Shown: positions 1-8,942 of the stretch, piece after piece
Layout of the letters: every line of letters starts with the position of its first letter
Numbering within the stretch: position 1 is the stretch's first letter
Source of the DNA: Sciscionella marina DSM 45152
Lineage (GTDB): Bacteria; Actinomycetota; Actinomycetes; Mycobacteriales; Pseudonocardiaceae
Reading direction: 5' to 3'
DNA length: 64,000 nt
NCBI RefSeq assembly: GCF_000379465.1
Contig: NZ_KB905447.1
Span: 219,246-283,245, forward strand
Notes under the pieces: model-generated
Seen by the model: only the letters and a program-made list of their open reading frames with translations
What the model was told of the DNA's origin: nothing
Database searches by the model: none
Made by a program: the position numbers and the translations under genes

Positions 1-279
1 GGTGATCGCGACCGCGTCGGCCCCGACCAGAGCATCGGTGTTGGTCTGGGTGATCGTGCCGGCGTGGAACCGCCGCTTCACCACGGGCCGGATACCAAGC
101 ACCATGGCCACCGACAGCACGGCGAACACGACCGCGCTGATCAACGGATTCGCACCGAGAGCACCCGCTCCTGCCGCACCGAGCGCCCCTATTCCGAGCA
201 TGACGAGCACGAAGTCGCCGGACAGAGTCTCGGCGGCGACGAGCACAAGCCCGAGAACGAGCCACACGATCGGCCACAT
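1..279 (-). CDS. NfeD-like membrane protein, partial
   Basis: The reverse strand encodes 93 residues starting MWPIVWLVLG and running off the left edge without a stop. Residues 1-20 form one hydrophobic segment and residues about 28-65 a second hydrophobic, Gly/Ala-rich stretch, followed by a basic RPVVKRRF turn and the beginning of a soluble domain. This order (membrane segments, then a C-terminal OB-fold) is that of short NfeD proteins, which usually pair with SPFH/stomatin proteins encoded next door. The partner would lie beyond the left edge. The ATG at 279 was chosen; an in-frame GTG lies two codons upstream. The family call rests on the membrane part only. Confidence 0.65.
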   Translation of the reverse strand, partial: MWPIVWLVLGLVLVAAETLSGDFVLVMLGIGALGAAGAGALGANPLISAVVFAVLSVAMVLGIRPVVKRRFHAGTITQTNTDALVGADAVAIT

Positions 280-356
280 GCGCACATCGTGACAGACACG
301 GCAAGGGCACGGTTCAGGGACGCTGGGTGCGTAACCGGAGCGTGATCTTCACGCGG

Positions 357-1163
357 TCAGTCGAGGACGGTGACGTGATCGATGAGCCGCTCCACCGCGC
401 CGATGAGCGGGGTCTCGACGTCCCGGTAGGAGGACACCGCGGCGAGCACCCGGCGCCAGCCCTCGGCCGGTTCACCCCAGCCGAGCGCGGCGCACACGCC
501 TTCCTTCCACGGTGTTCCCTTCGGGATCACCGGCCATTCCCGGATGCCGAGCACCGCGGGCTTGACCGCCTGCCAGATGTCCACATAGGGGTGCCCGGTG
601 ATGAGCACGTTGTCCTGGCGGGCCCGCTCGACGATGTGCCATTCCTTGGTGCCTTCCAGGAGATGGTCCACGAGCACGCCGAGGCGCCTGCGCGGGGCGG
701 GACCGAATTCGCCGATGAGCCCGGCGAGATCGTCCACGCCGTGCAGGGGTTCCACGACGATGCCCTCGACCCGCAGATCGTGTCCCCAGACGCGTTCGAC
801 CAGCGCGGCGTCGTGGATGCCCTCCACCCAGATCCGGCTCGCCTTCGCGGTGCTCGCGGCGTGCCCTTCCACGCGCACCGAACCGGAGGCGCTCATCCGT
901 GGTTTCGCCGCCGCGGCCTTCGGTTTGACCAGCGTGACGGGTTTGCCCTCCAGCAGAAAGGCCGCCGGGCGCAGCGGGAACACCCGATGCTTGCCGAGCC
1001 GGTCCTCGAGCACCACACCGCCGGCCTCGATGCGGACGACGGCCCCGCAGAAGCCCGATGCCGGGTCCTCCACGACGAGTCCTGCCTCCGCGGGTACCTC
1101 GGGGATCTTCTTGCGTCCCCGGCCACTGCCGAGCACATCGGGTCCATAGTTCTTGGCACGCAC
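357..1163 (-). CDS. DUF3097 family protein
   Basis: The 268-residue product is a conserved actinobacterial protein of unknown function (DUF3097). The family signature is visible at residues 111-127, RIWVEGIHDAALVERVWG-like, followed by VEGIVVEPLHGVDDL. The WVEG...D pattern resembles a Toprim-like acidic site, but no activity is established. The C-terminal half contains GHPYVDIWQAVKP and WPVIPKGTPWKEG, also typical. The start is a GTG. It lies 11 bp downstream of the EamA transporter gene on the same strand, so the two are probably co-transcribed. Confidence 0.85.
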   Translation of the reverse strand: MRAKNYGPDVLGSGRGRKKIPEVPAEAGLVVEDPASGFCGAVVRIEAGGVVLEDRLGKHRVFPLRPAAFLLEGKPVTLVKPKAAAAKPRMSASGSVRVEGHAASTAKASRIWVEGIHDAALVERVWGHDLRVEGIVVEPLHGVDDLAGLIGEFGPAPRRRLGVLVDHLLEGTKEWHIVERARQDNVLITGHPYVDIWQAVKPAVLGIREWPVIPKGTPWKEGVCAALGWGEPAEGWRRVLAAVSSYRDVETPLIGAVERLIDHVTVLD

Positions 1164-1174
1164 GAACCGCGAGG

Positions 1175-2083
1175 TTACCGTTCGGCGAATGCCTTGACCG
1201 GCTGCGACACCCGCGCCTTCCGCGGTTCCCGGGAGGAAAGCCAGAGCGCGACCACCACGATGGCGCAGCCGAGCAGCTGCACCGTACCGGGCCGTTCACC
1301 GAGCACGAGCGCGCCCCAGCCGACCGCGAGCACCGGCTGCAGCAGCAACAGCACCGCACCGGTCGCCGAGGAGAGCCCGGGCAGTCCGGCACCGACCAGG
1401 ACCCAGCCGAGTACCTGTCCGGTGACCGCGAGCACGAGCAGCCAGCCGAAGGAGGCGGCGCCGGGCAGGTGGAAGGAACCGCCGATCGTTCCCGCGAGCA
1501 GCCCGACGAGCGCGGTGGCCACGGTCGCGGTGGTCACCGGGATGAACTTGCCCGAGTCCTTCGCGGTGCGGCGCATGATCACCAGGTAACCGCTGTAGCA
1601 GACTCCGGCCCCGAGCGCGCACAGGCTGCCGCGCAGTGTGTGGTCCCCCGGCGTGGTCAGCCCGGAGGCGAGCACCACGCCGGTCAGCGCGACCGGCGCG
1701 ACGACCAGGAACCGCCGGTTGATGCGTTCTCCGCTGAGCCTGGCAAGCAGCGGTACCACGATCACCTGCACGTTGACCAGCACCGTGGAGATACCCGCAC
1801 CGATATCCGCGATGGACTGGCTCCACAGCACGAAATCGCAGCCCAGCAGCGCACCGGCGCCGAGGTGGGCAGGCCAGCGGCTGCCGAACCCGATCCGCCT
1901 GATCTCCCAGAGGGCCAGCGGGATCAGGAACGGAAGAGCGAGCAGACAACGGAACACCGTCGCGATCGCCGGCGTGGTCGCGGCCAGCGCGATGAACATT
2001 CCCGAGCAGGAGATGTTCACCGTGCCCGCGATCACCAGGGCGCGCGGGTTCGAACGCAACGTAGAGAGGCCCATGCATTCCAT
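1175..2083 (-). CDS. EamA/DMT-family permease
   Basis: The 302-residue protein has about ten hydrophobic segments arranged as two repeats of five, the layout of the drug/metabolite transporter superfamily (EamA). Such proteins export amino acids, metabolites or toxic compounds from the cytoplasm; the substrate is not readable here. An alternative start three codons in (ATG at 2074) would give MGLSTLRSNPR. The gene is transcribed away from a LysR-type regulator, with a 6-bp inverted repeat in the 65-bp gap, so that regulator is its likely controller. Confidence 0.85.
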   Translation of the reverse strand: MECMGLSTLRSNPRALVIAGTVNISCSGMFIALAATTPAIATVFRCLLALPFLIPLALWEIRRIGFGSRWPAHLGAGALLGCDFVLWSQSIADIGAGISTVLVNVQVIVVPLLARLSGERINRRFLVVAPVALTGVVLASGLTTPGDHTLRGSLCALGAGVCYSGYLVIMRRTAKDSGKFIPVTTATVATALVGLLAGTIGGSFHLPGAASFGWLLVLAVTGQVLGWVLVGAGLPGLSSATGAVLLLLQPVLAVGWGALVLGERPGTVQLLGCAIVVVALWLSSREPRKARVSQPVKAFAER

Positions 2084-2092
2084 GGTGGTGGC

Positions 2093-2117
2093 GATTCAAA
2101 TGTAGCACAAGTGAATC
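2093..2117. promoter_or_regulatory. Inverted repeat, candidate LysR operator
   Basis: GATTCA at 2093-2098 and TGAATC at 2112-2117 form a perfect dyad with a 13-nt spacer in the divergent gap between the EamA and LysR genes. It contains a T-N11-A-like core, the classic shape of LysR-family sites. Assignment to this regulator is inference from position. Confidence 0.5.
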
Positions 2118-2148
2118 TTTCTACCCATAATCCAGTAGGCTCACTACC

Positions 2149-3048
2149 GTGTTGAACGCGGAACGACTACGGGTCCTGCTGGCGGTGCGGGACCACGGAT
2201 CGGTGGCCGCCGCGGCCACCGCCCTCTCGGTGACCCCGAGCGGGGTCTCCCAGCAGCTCGGCAAGCTGGAGCACGAGGCGGGGCATGCGCTGACCGCCCG
2301 CGATGGGCGTTCGGTCCGGCTGACCAACGCGGGCGTGGTGCTTGCCGACCGGGCCGAGCGGATGACCGCCGAACTGCGCGAGGCCGAGCGCGAACTGGCC
2401 GATCTGGACCGGGAGGTGCTCGGCCCGGTGCGGATCGGCTCACTGGGCAGCTCCATCCGGCTGCTCGTCGCCCCCGCGCTCGCCGAACTGACCGCCGAAC
2501 ATCCGCGGGTGCGCCCGAGCGTGTTCGACGGCGAATCGCTGGAGCACATGCCACTGTTGCAGGCGGGCAAGCTGGACCTGATCGTCGGTGAGCGGTGGCC
2601 GGACATGCCCTCCCCCATGCCCGCGCCGATCGAGTACCAGGTGCTCATCGAGGAGGAGGTGCACGTGGCGCTCGCCGAGAACCATCCCTACGCCGACCGG
2701 CCGGTGCTCGACCTCGCCGAGGCGGCGGACCTCGTCTGGGTGTCCTGCCCGGAAAGCGACATCCGCAACGCCCTGGTCGCGGCGCTGGCGAGCCAGCACA
2801 TCGAGCCGCGGCTGGACTACAACATCGTGGAGCTCCCCACCCAGGCCGCGATCGTGCGCGCCGGGCTCGCCGCCGCCCTGATGCCCGCGATCTCCATCGG
2901 CGAGGTGCCCGACGGCGTGGTCGGCCGTCCCCTTCGCCCACCGATGACCAGGCAGATCTACGTGGCCTGGCGGCGCGGCTCGGACCGGCCAGTGGTGCGC
3001 GCCTTCGTCCGGACGCTGCGGCGGGTCGCGGCCGGACTCAAGACCTGA
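2149..3048 (+). CDS. LysR-family transcriptional regulator
   Basis: The 299-residue protein has an N-terminal winged helix (residues 1-60; motif HGSVAAAATALSVTPSGVSQQL) and a periplasmic-binding-like effector domain (residues about 88-295) with the usual SLGSSIRLLVAPAL opening. It should be a dimeric/tetrameric cytoplasmic DNA-binding protein. The GTG start at 2149 aligns with the family N-terminus. It is divergent from the EamA exporter, the standard arrangement for a LysR regulator and its target. The methyltransferase gene follows 19 bp downstream. Confidence 0.9.
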   Translation: MLNAERLRVLLAVRDHGSVAAAATALSVTPSGVSQQLGKLEHEAGHALTARDGRSVRLTNAGVVLADRAERMTAELREAERELADLDREVLGPVRIGSLGSSIRLLVAPALAELTAEHPRVRPSVFDGESLEHMPLLQAGKLDLIVGERWPDMPSPMPAPIEYQVLIEEEVHVALAENHPYADRPVLDLAEAADLVWVSCPESDIRNALVAALASQHIEPRLDYNIVELPTQAAIVRAGLAAALMPAISIGEVPDGVVGRPLRPPMTRQIYVAWRRGSDRPVVRAFVRTLRRVAAGLKT

Positions 3049-3067
3049 ATCAGCAGAGGAGCCGCTC

Positions 3068-3832
3068 ATGAACGCGCGCACCGACTTCGATTCGGAACTG
3101 CGGCGCTACACCGAGGTGCTGAACCGGGCATGCGGGATCCGGCCCCGTGATCGAGTCCTGGATATCGGCTGTGGGGCCGGGCAGACGACCCGGCACGCCG
3201 CTCGCCGCGCCGGGGAAGGCAGTGCGCTCGGCATCGATGTGTCCGCACCGTCGGTCGACCGCGCCCGGGAGCTCGCCGATACCGAACAGCTCGGCAACCT
3301 GGTGTTCACGCACGGCGACGCCCAGACCCACCGCTTCCCTCCGGAGCACTTCGACCTGGCGATCAGCAGGTTCGGCACCATGTTCTTCGCCGATCCCGCC
3401 GCTGCCTTCGGCAACATCGCCCACGCGCTGCGCCCGGGCGGGCGGCTGGTGATGCTGGTCTGGCAGGCCAGGGAGCGCAACGACTGGATTCGCGCCATCG
3501 ACCGTGCGCTCGATGTGCCCGGAGCGGCCGAGGAGCTGGATCCGTTCTCGCTGTCCGACCCCCGGGCCGTGACCGAGATCCTGGAGAGCGCGGGCTTCGT
3601 CGGGATCGACTTCGCCGACGTCCGCGAGCCCGTCTGCTACGGCGCGGACATTCCCGCGGCCCTCGACTGGATCCGCGGCTTCACGTGCACGAGCTCGGCG
3701 CTGCGGCGGATGGATTCCGTGGCCGCGGAACACACCATCGACCGGTTGCGCGCCATGCTCGCCGCGCACACCAGCGCGGAGGGTGTCTGGTTCGACTCCA
3801 GCACCTGGCTCGTCAGCGCACGGCGCGGTTGA
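3068..3832 (+). CDS. Class I SAM-dependent methyltransferase
   Basis: The 254-residue protein contains the SAM-binding motif I VLDIGCGAGQTTRHAA at residues about 34-50, an acidic residue ending strand 2 (LGIDVSAP), and the post-III region ALRPGGRLVMLVWQ. It transfers a methyl group from S-adenosylmethionine; the acceptor cannot be told. A GAGGAG ribosome site precedes the ATG. It sits 19 bp behind the LysR gene and is probably co-transcribed with it. Confidence 0.85.
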   Translation: MNARTDFDSELRRYTEVLNRACGIRPRDRVLDIGCGAGQTTRHAARRAGEGSALGIDVSAPSVDRARELADTEQLGNLVFTHGDAQTHRFPPEHFDLAISRFGTMFFADPAAAFGNIAHALRPGGRLVMLVWQARERNDWIRAIDRALDVPGAAEELDPFSLSDPRAVTEILESAGFVGIDFADVREPVCYGADIPAALDWIRGFTCTSSALRRMDSVAAEHTIDRLRAMLAAHTSAEGVWFDSSTWLVSARRG

Positions 3833-3899
3833 GGCGATAGCGCGAAAGGTGGGTTTTCCGACCTTGATGCCATCGCCGCCGCGGGCCAGGATCCTAGGC

Positions 3900-4841
3900 A
3901 TGCGAAGCGTGCTCATCCCCCTGTTCGACGGCGTGCAGAGCCTGGACGTGACGGGCCCGCTCGAGGTGTTCACCGGCGCCCGCACCGCCAAGGGTGAGCC
4001 CGCTTACCGGGTGGTGACGGCCGGCCTCGACGGCGCACCGGTGCGCACATCCGCCGCGCTGCGCCTGCTCCCGGACACGGACCTGCGGGCCTGCGAGACG
4101 CCGGAGATCCTGCTCGTTCCCGGCGGTCCGGGGACGAAAGCGCCCGATCCCGCGCTGCTCGACTGGCTGCGCGTGACCGGATCGGCCGCGGACCGGGTGC
4201 TCTCGGTGTGCACCGGTGCCTTCCTGCTCGCCGAGGCCGGTCTGCTGGACGGGCGCCGCGCGACGACGCATTGGTACTACTGCGCGGCCCTGGCCGACCG
4301 GTACCCGGATGTGCGCGTCGATCCTGAGCCGATCTTCGTCCGGGACGGACCGGTGGCCACATCGGCGGGCGTGACCTCGGGAATCGATCTGGCGCTCGCG
4401 ATCGTCGAGGAGCACCACGGCAGGGACACCGCGCTGCGGATCGCCCGCGGACTGGTCATGTTCCTGCGCCGACCGGGAAACCAGGCGCAGTTCAGTGCCC
4501 AGCTCGACGCGCAACTCGCGCACCGGGACCCGGTCCGCCGCGCCCAGCAGTGGATCCTCGAGCATCCCGAGGCCGATCTCTGCGTCACCGCGCTCGCCGA
4601 ACGCGCCAGCCTGTCCCCGCGCCAGTTCACCCGCGCGTTCACCGCGGAGGTCGGGGTCCCACCCGGCCGGTTCGTCGACCAGGTCCGGCTCGAGGCGGCC
4701 CGCCGCGGGCTCGAGGACACCGGTGCCGGCATCGGGGAGGTCGCGCGGGACTGCGGCTACGGCACCCCGGAAGCCATGCGCAGGGCGTTCATCCGCGCCC
4801 TCGCGGTCAGTCCCGCCGAATACCGCAGGCGGGTTTGTTGA
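3900..4841 (+). CDS. GlxA-type AraC-family regulator (DJ-1/PfpI + AraC HTH)
   Basis: The 313-residue protein has an N-terminal DJ-1/PfpI-like domain (residues 1-170; LLVPGGPGTK, SVCTGAFLLAEAG with the elbow Cys) and a C-terminal AraC DNA-binding domain (residues about 215-313; two helix-turn-helices, ERASLSPRQFTRAFTAEVG). This is the GlxA family. The ATG at 3900 was preferred over an upstream in-frame start that would overlap the methyltransferase gene and add 39 unmatched residues. No strong ribosome site is present, so the message may be leaderless. It is 17 bp ahead of a second DJ-1/PfpI gene, a common pairing. Confidence 0.9.
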   Translation: MRSVLIPLFDGVQSLDVTGPLEVFTGARTAKGEPAYRVVTAGLDGAPVRTSAALRLLPDTDLRACETPEILLVPGGPGTKAPDPALLDWLRVTGSAADRVLSVCTGAFLLAEAGLLDGRRATTHWYYCAALADRYPDVRVDPEPIFVRDGPVATSAGVTSGIDLALAIVEEHHGRDTALRIARGLVMFLRRPGNQAQFSAQLDAQLAHRDPVRRAQQWILEHPEADLCVTALAERASLSPRQFTRAFTAEVGVPPGRFVDQVRLEAARRGLEDTGAGIGEVARDCGYGTPEAMRRAFIRALAVSPAEYRRRVC

Positions 4842-4858
4842 GGACGAAAGGTAACCCC

Positions 4859-5497
4859 ATGGAGATCGCCATCCTGCTGTTCGACCGGTTCACCGCACTG
4901 GACGCGGTCGGGCCGTACGAAGTGCTCAGCCGGGTCGGAACGGTGCGCTTCGTCGGCACCGAGACCGGCCCGGCGCGCACCGACAACGGCATGCTCGCCC
5001 TGTCCGCGGACGCCACGCTCGCCGAGGTCACCGCGCCGGACGTGGTCGTGGTCCCCGGCGGCCCAGGACAGACCGAGCAGATGACCGACGGCCCGGTGCA
5101 CGAATGGCTGCGTGGGGTGGACGCGGGCAGCACCTGGACCACCTCGGTGTGCACGGGTTCGCTGGTGCTCGCCGCCGCGGGGCTGCTGCGCGGCAGGCGG
5201 GCGACCTCGCACTGGCTGGCCACCGACCAGTTGTCCCGCTACGGGGCGACGCCGGCGGAGGAACGGGTGGTCGTGGACGGTAAGTACATCACCGCGGCCG
5301 GGGTCTCGGCCGGGATCGACATGGGCCTGACCCTCGCCGCGCGGATCGCCGGGGAGGACGCGGCCCGCGCCATTCAGCTGGGCATCGAATACGACCCGCG
5401 GCCACCGTTCGACGCGGGTTCACCGCACACGGCACCTGCGGAGATCGTCGAGCGACTGCGGGCGAACAGCAGGTTCCTGCTCACCGGCGGCTCCTAG
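4859..5497 (+). CDS. DJ-1/PfpI family protein
   Basis: The 212-residue protein is a single DJ-1/PfpI domain: LFDRFTALDAVGPYEVL at the N-terminus, VVVPGGPGQ, and the nucleophile elbow SVCTGSLVLAAAGLLRGRRATSH split by the catalytic-type Cys. Members include isonitrile hydratases and other small-molecule hydratases; the substrate is unknown. It forms an operon with the upstream GlxA-type regulator, which probably senses a compound this enzyme handles. Its stop overlaps by four bases the end of the opposite-strand gene. Confidence 0.85.
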   Translation: MEIAILLFDRFTALDAVGPYEVLSRVGTVRFVGTETGPARTDNGMLALSADATLAEVTAPDVVVVPGGPGQTEQMTDGPVHEWLRGVDAGSTWTTSVCTGSLVLAAAGLLRGRRATSHWLATDQLSRYGATPAEERVVVDGKYITAAGVSAGIDMGLTLAARIAGEDAARAIQLGIEYDPRPPFDAGSPHTAPAEIVERLRANSRFLLTGGS

Positions 5498-6297
5498 AAG
5501 ACCGGCCACGGGATCGCGCGCCACTGGTTGCCCGGTTCGGGGTAGGTGTCCGCGGCGCACAGCAGCCGGGTGCGGGTGCGCAGCGCGTGCAGTTCCTCGG
5601 CGGTGAGGTACCCGGCGAGCGTGCCACCGAGCGTGCCGTCGAGTTCCCCGCTCAGCCGTTCGAGGCCGGCGCGCACCCGGTCCCCGAGCGGTTCGCCCAT
5701 GAAGCCCCACAGGATCGTGCGCAGCTTGTCCTCCTGGTGCAGGCAGATTCCGTGGTCCACGCCGTACACCCCGGCCGCGGTGTTGAGCACGTGCCCGCCC
5801 TTGCGGTCGGTGTTGTTCACGACCACATCGAGGGCCGCCATCGCGCGCAGCTCCGGGACATCGGCGTGCGCGAGCACCGCGGGGTTTCCCGCCCCGTCCT
5901 CGGCGCGCAGGATCGGCCGCCAGCCCTCCGGAACCTCGTCCGGGGCGGTGATGTCCACCAGTTCGGTTTCCTCGTCGGTGTCCACCCACAGCTGCACCAT
6001 GCCGGAGCCGAACGGGCCCTCACGCAACACGGTCGGCGGAACGACGTGGAATCCGGCGGCCTCGGACACCAGGTAGGTGGCGAACTCACGCCAGGCCAGA
6101 TGACCGTCCGGGAAGTCCCACAGCGGCCGTTCCCCGCTGATCGGCTTGTAGACGCAGTGCGCCTGCACGCCGTCCGCGCTGAGTCCGCAGTACAGGGTGG
6201 CGTTGGACGCGTCCACGAGCCGCCCCTCGACCTCGATCTCGGCACGGTCGAGGAACTCCGTGGCGCACGGGTCGGCCGGGGTGAGCTCCGTGCTCAC
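5494..6297 (-). CDS. SCO1664 family protein (PI3K/PI4K-like fold)
   Basis: The 267-residue protein matches the actinobacterial SCO1664 family, annotated as having a phosphatidylinositol 3-/4-kinase-like fold. Visible signatures are VYKPISGERPLWDFPDG (nucleotide-binding-like region, residues about 50-66), VVNNTDRKGGHVL (catalytic-loop-like NxDRKGGH) and YGVDHGICLH. Biochemical function is not established. It starts one base after the DUF3090 gene stops, so the two form an operon, an arrangement conserved in actinomycetes. Confidence 0.85.
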   Translation of the reverse strand: MSTELTPADPCATEFLDRAEIEVEGRLVDASNATLYCGLSADGVQAHCVYKPISGERPLWDFPDGHLAWREFATYLVSEAAGFHVVPPTVLREGPFGSGMVQLWVDTDEETELVDITAPDEVPEGWRPILRAEDGAGNPAVLAHADVPELRAMAALDVVVNNTDRKGGHVLNTAAGVYGVDHGICLHQEDKLRTILWGFMGEPLGDRVRAGLERLSGELDGTLGGTLAGYLTAEELHALRTRTRLLCAADTYPEPGNQWRAIPWPVF

Positions 6298-6298
6298 C

Positions 6299-6871
6299 TC
6301 ACTCCTCGGACTCGGCGAGGTCGCGCCGGTACCCGTTCTGCCGCGGGCAGATGTGCCCGGCCGGGTCCAGCGGCTCCGAGCACAGCGGGCAGGGCTTACG
6401 GCCCGCGTTGACCACCCGGTCGGCGCGCTCGGCGAAGGCCCGTGCCGCGGTCGGGGTCAGGAACACGCGCAGCGCGTCCGGGCCCTCCTCGGCGTCATCG
6501 AGTACGACGGACTCGTCGACCTCTTCCTCGGTGACCGCCAGCAGCTCGATCACCACCGCACTGGCCTCGGCATCCCAGCCGAGTCCCATGGTCCCGACGC
6601 GGAACTCCTCGTCGATCGGGACCTCGAGCGGATCGGAGTCGAGCAGGTCCGCGGCCGAATCGGGTACCTCGGCCCCGAACTGCCGCTGGATCTCCTCGAG
6701 CAGTGAGCCCAGGCGTTCGGCGAGCACCGACACCTGCTGTTTCTCCAGGGACACGCTCACCGTGCGCGCCTGCTCGCTCGCCTGCAGGTAAAACGACCGC
6801 TCTCCTGGCTGGCCCACCGTGCCCGCCACGAACCGGTCGGGTTCGCGGAATACGTGAATGACTCGAGACAT
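6299..6871 (-). CDS. DUF3090 family protein
   Basis: The 190-residue protein is a DUF3090 member: MSRVIHVFREPDRFVAGTVG at the start, a central acidic region, and a C-terminal zinc-ribbon-like CPLCSEPLDPAGHICPR (CxxC ... HxC). The function is unknown. It is the first gene of an operon with the SCO1664-type gene and is divergent from the S9 peptidase gene. In other actinomycetes this pair lies near mycothiol ligase and phosphatase genes, which are not present here. Confidence 0.88.
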   Translation of the reverse strand: MSRVIHVFREPDRFVAGTVGQPGERSFYLQASEQARTVSVSLEKQQVSVLAERLGSLLEEIQRQFGAEVPDSAADLLDSDPLEVPIDEEFRVGTMGLGWDAEASAVVIELLAVTEEEVDESVVLDDAEEGPDALRVFLTPTAARAFAERADRVVNAGRKPCPLCSEPLDPAGHICPRQNGYRRDLAESEE

Positions 6872-7001
6872 GACACCATCGACCCTAGGTCATGCGCGTG
6901 CTGTGCGGCATCGGCCACCCGCCTCGGCCCTGCGCATACCGGGGTGTGTTCGCGTACAGCGAACTCGGCGCAGCATCCGGGCGGGTCCGGGGCCTCTACT
7001 A

Positions 7002-8942
7002 ATGTGCGCGGACATGACCCGAACCGAACGCCCGTACGGCGCATGGACCTCCCCGATCACCGCCGAACTCGTCGCCGAGGCCGACAACCGGCCGTCGTGG
7101 CCCGCCTGGCACGGTGACCGGCTGGTGTACGCGCAGGCGCTGCCCGAGGAAGGCGGCCGGGTCGGGTTGTTCGCGCACGGCGCGGGCGGGCCGGTCGAGC
7201 TGCTGGCCACTCCGTGGAACGTGCGCAACCGGGTGCACGAGTACGGTGGCCGCCCCTGGACGAGCGTTCCCGGGGCGATCGTGTTCACCAACTGGGACGA
7301 CCAGCGGCTGTACGCACTCGAGGACTCGGCCGGGCAGCCACGCCCGATCACCGCGGAGCCGGGACGCCCGCACGGGGCGCGGTACACCGATCTGCACCCC
7401 GGCCCGGACGGTTCGGTGTGGTGTGTCCGGGAAACCGTGACCGGGGACCGGCCGACCGATGTCACCCGCGATGTGGTGGCGGTACCGCTGGACGGTGGCG
7501 AACCGCGCACGGTGCTCGCCACCCACCATTTCCTCTCGGTCGCCAAGGTCTCCCCGGATGGCCGCCACCTGGCCTGGCTCGGCTGGGATCACCCTGCCAT
7601 GCCGTGGAACGGCACCGAGCTGTGCGTGGCCGAGATGCGCGCGGACGGGACGGCGGGTGAGCACCGGGTGCTCGCCGGCGGTCCGCGGGAAGCGGTGTGC
7701 CAGTTCGAATGGGAGGACTCGGACAATCTGGTCGCGCTCACCGATCCGACCGGCTGGTGGAACCTGTACCGGGTGCCGCTGAGCGGGCAACCGGGCAACC
7801 TCGCCCCACTGGATGCCGAATGCGGCGGTGCGCTCTGGGTCGCGGGCAGTCAATGGTTCGCCCAGCTCGGCGGCGGACGCTTCGTGCTGCTGCGCGGTGG
7901 TACTCCGGTGCTCGTCGGGGAAGACGGGATCACCGAGATCGGGGGCCTCGCGGACATTCCGGTGTTCTCCGCGATGCTCGCGGTGCGCAACGGAACCCTC
8001 TACGCGACCGCGGCCGGGCCCGCACGCAAGTCCGCGCTCGTGGCGGTGGATCTCGAACGCGGCGGCTACACCGAGCTCACCGGGCAACCGGCCGATCTCC
8101 CCGACCCCGCCTATCTGCCAACACCCGAGTCCCGGACGTTTACCGACGAGGCGGGCAACGAGATCCCGGCGATCGTCTTCCCACCGGCCAATCCCGGGTT
8201 CACCGCCCCCGAGGGGGAACTTCCGCCGTTCGTGGTGCACGTGCACGGCGGGCCGACCGGTGCGGTGGCTCCGGTGCTCTCGCTGGAGTTCGCCTACCTC
8301 ACCAGCAGGGGTATCGGCGTGGTCGCGGTCAACCACGGCGGCTCCACGGGCCACGGCCGGGCGTTCCGGGAGCGGCTGGAGGGACAGTGGGGCGTTGTCG
8401 ACCTCGCCGATTGCGCCACTGTCGTCGCGGCGCTCGGCCGGGAGGGCACCGCCGATCCGGGCCGGTTGGCGATCCGCGGTGGTTCGGCGGGCGGATACAG
8501 CGCGGCGCACGCGATCGCGACCACCGGCACCTACCATGCGGCGACCGTGCGCTTCCCGGTGATCGACATGCTGCGCTTCGCCGAAGGAGACACCCACGAC
8601 TTCGAGTCGCAGTACCTGCACTCGCTCGTCGGCGCGCTCCCCGGGCACGAGCAGCGTTACCGGGACCGTTCGCCGATCACCCACGTCGGAGAGGTCCGCG
8701 ATCCGGTGCTGGTGCTGCAGGGCGACGAGGACGCGATCTGCCCACCGGAACAGGCGCGGGCGTTCAGCGCGGCGCTCGGCGGCACCGGGATCCCGCACGC
8801 CTATCTGGAGTTCGCCGGGGAACAGCACGGTTTCCGCAAGGCCGCCAACATCATCACCGCGATGTGTGCCGAACTGTCCTTCTACGGCCAGGTGTTCGGT
8901 TTCGTCCCGCCCGCCGTGGAACCGATCGAGCTGCGGAAGTGA
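7002..8942 (+). CDS. S9 family prolyl-oligopeptidase-type peptidase
   Basis: The 646-residue protein has an N-terminal seven-bladed propeller-like region (residues about 30-370) and a C-terminal alpha/beta-hydrolase peptidase domain. The catalytic triad is readable: Ser495 in RGGSAGGYSAAH, Asp577 in LQGDEDAICPP and His609 in GEQHGF. It should be a cytoplasmic dipeptidyl or acylaminoacyl peptidase; no signal peptide is seen. Two in-frame ATGs (7002 and 7014) lack a clear ribosome site, suggesting a leaderless message. The next gene starts inside its stop codon, indicating translational coupling. Confidence 0.9.
   Translation: MCADMTRTERPYGAWTSPITAELVAEADNRPSWPAWHGDRLVYAQALPEEGGRVGLFAHGAGGPVELLATPWNVRNRVHEYGGRPWTSVPGAIVFTNWDDQRLYALEDSAGQPRPITAEPGRPHGARYTDLHPGPDGSVWCVRETVTGDRPTDVTRDVVAVPLDGGEPRTVLATHHFLSVAKVSPDGRHLAWLGWDHPAMPWNGTELCVAEMRADGTAGEHRVLAGGPREAVCQFEWEDSDNLVALTDPTGWWNLYRVPLSGQPGNLAPLDAECGGALWVAGSQWFAQLGGGRFVLLRGGTPVLVGEDGITEIGGLADIPVFSAMLAVRNGTLYATAAGPARKSALVAVDLERGGYTELTGQPADLPDPAYLPTPESRTFTDEAGNEIPAIVFPPANPGFTAPEGELPPFVVHVHGGPTGAVAPVLSLEFAYLTSRGIGVVAVNHGGSTGHGRAFRERLEGQWGVVDLADCATVVAALGREGTADPGRLAIRGGSAGGYSAAHAIATTGTYHAATVRFPVIDMLRFAEGDTHDFESQYLHSLVGALPGHEQRYRDRSPITHVGEVRDPVLVLQGDEDAICPPEQARAFSAALGGTGIPHAYLEFAGEQHGFRKAANIITAMCAELSFYGQVFGFVPPAVEPIELRK

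Noticed and set aside
7697..8938. In-frame extension of the LD-carboxypeptidase to a 717-residue protein
   Set aside because: The extra sequence overlaps the S9 peptidase in another frame and is Arg/Gly-rich; the GTG at 8939 gives the normal family N-terminus.
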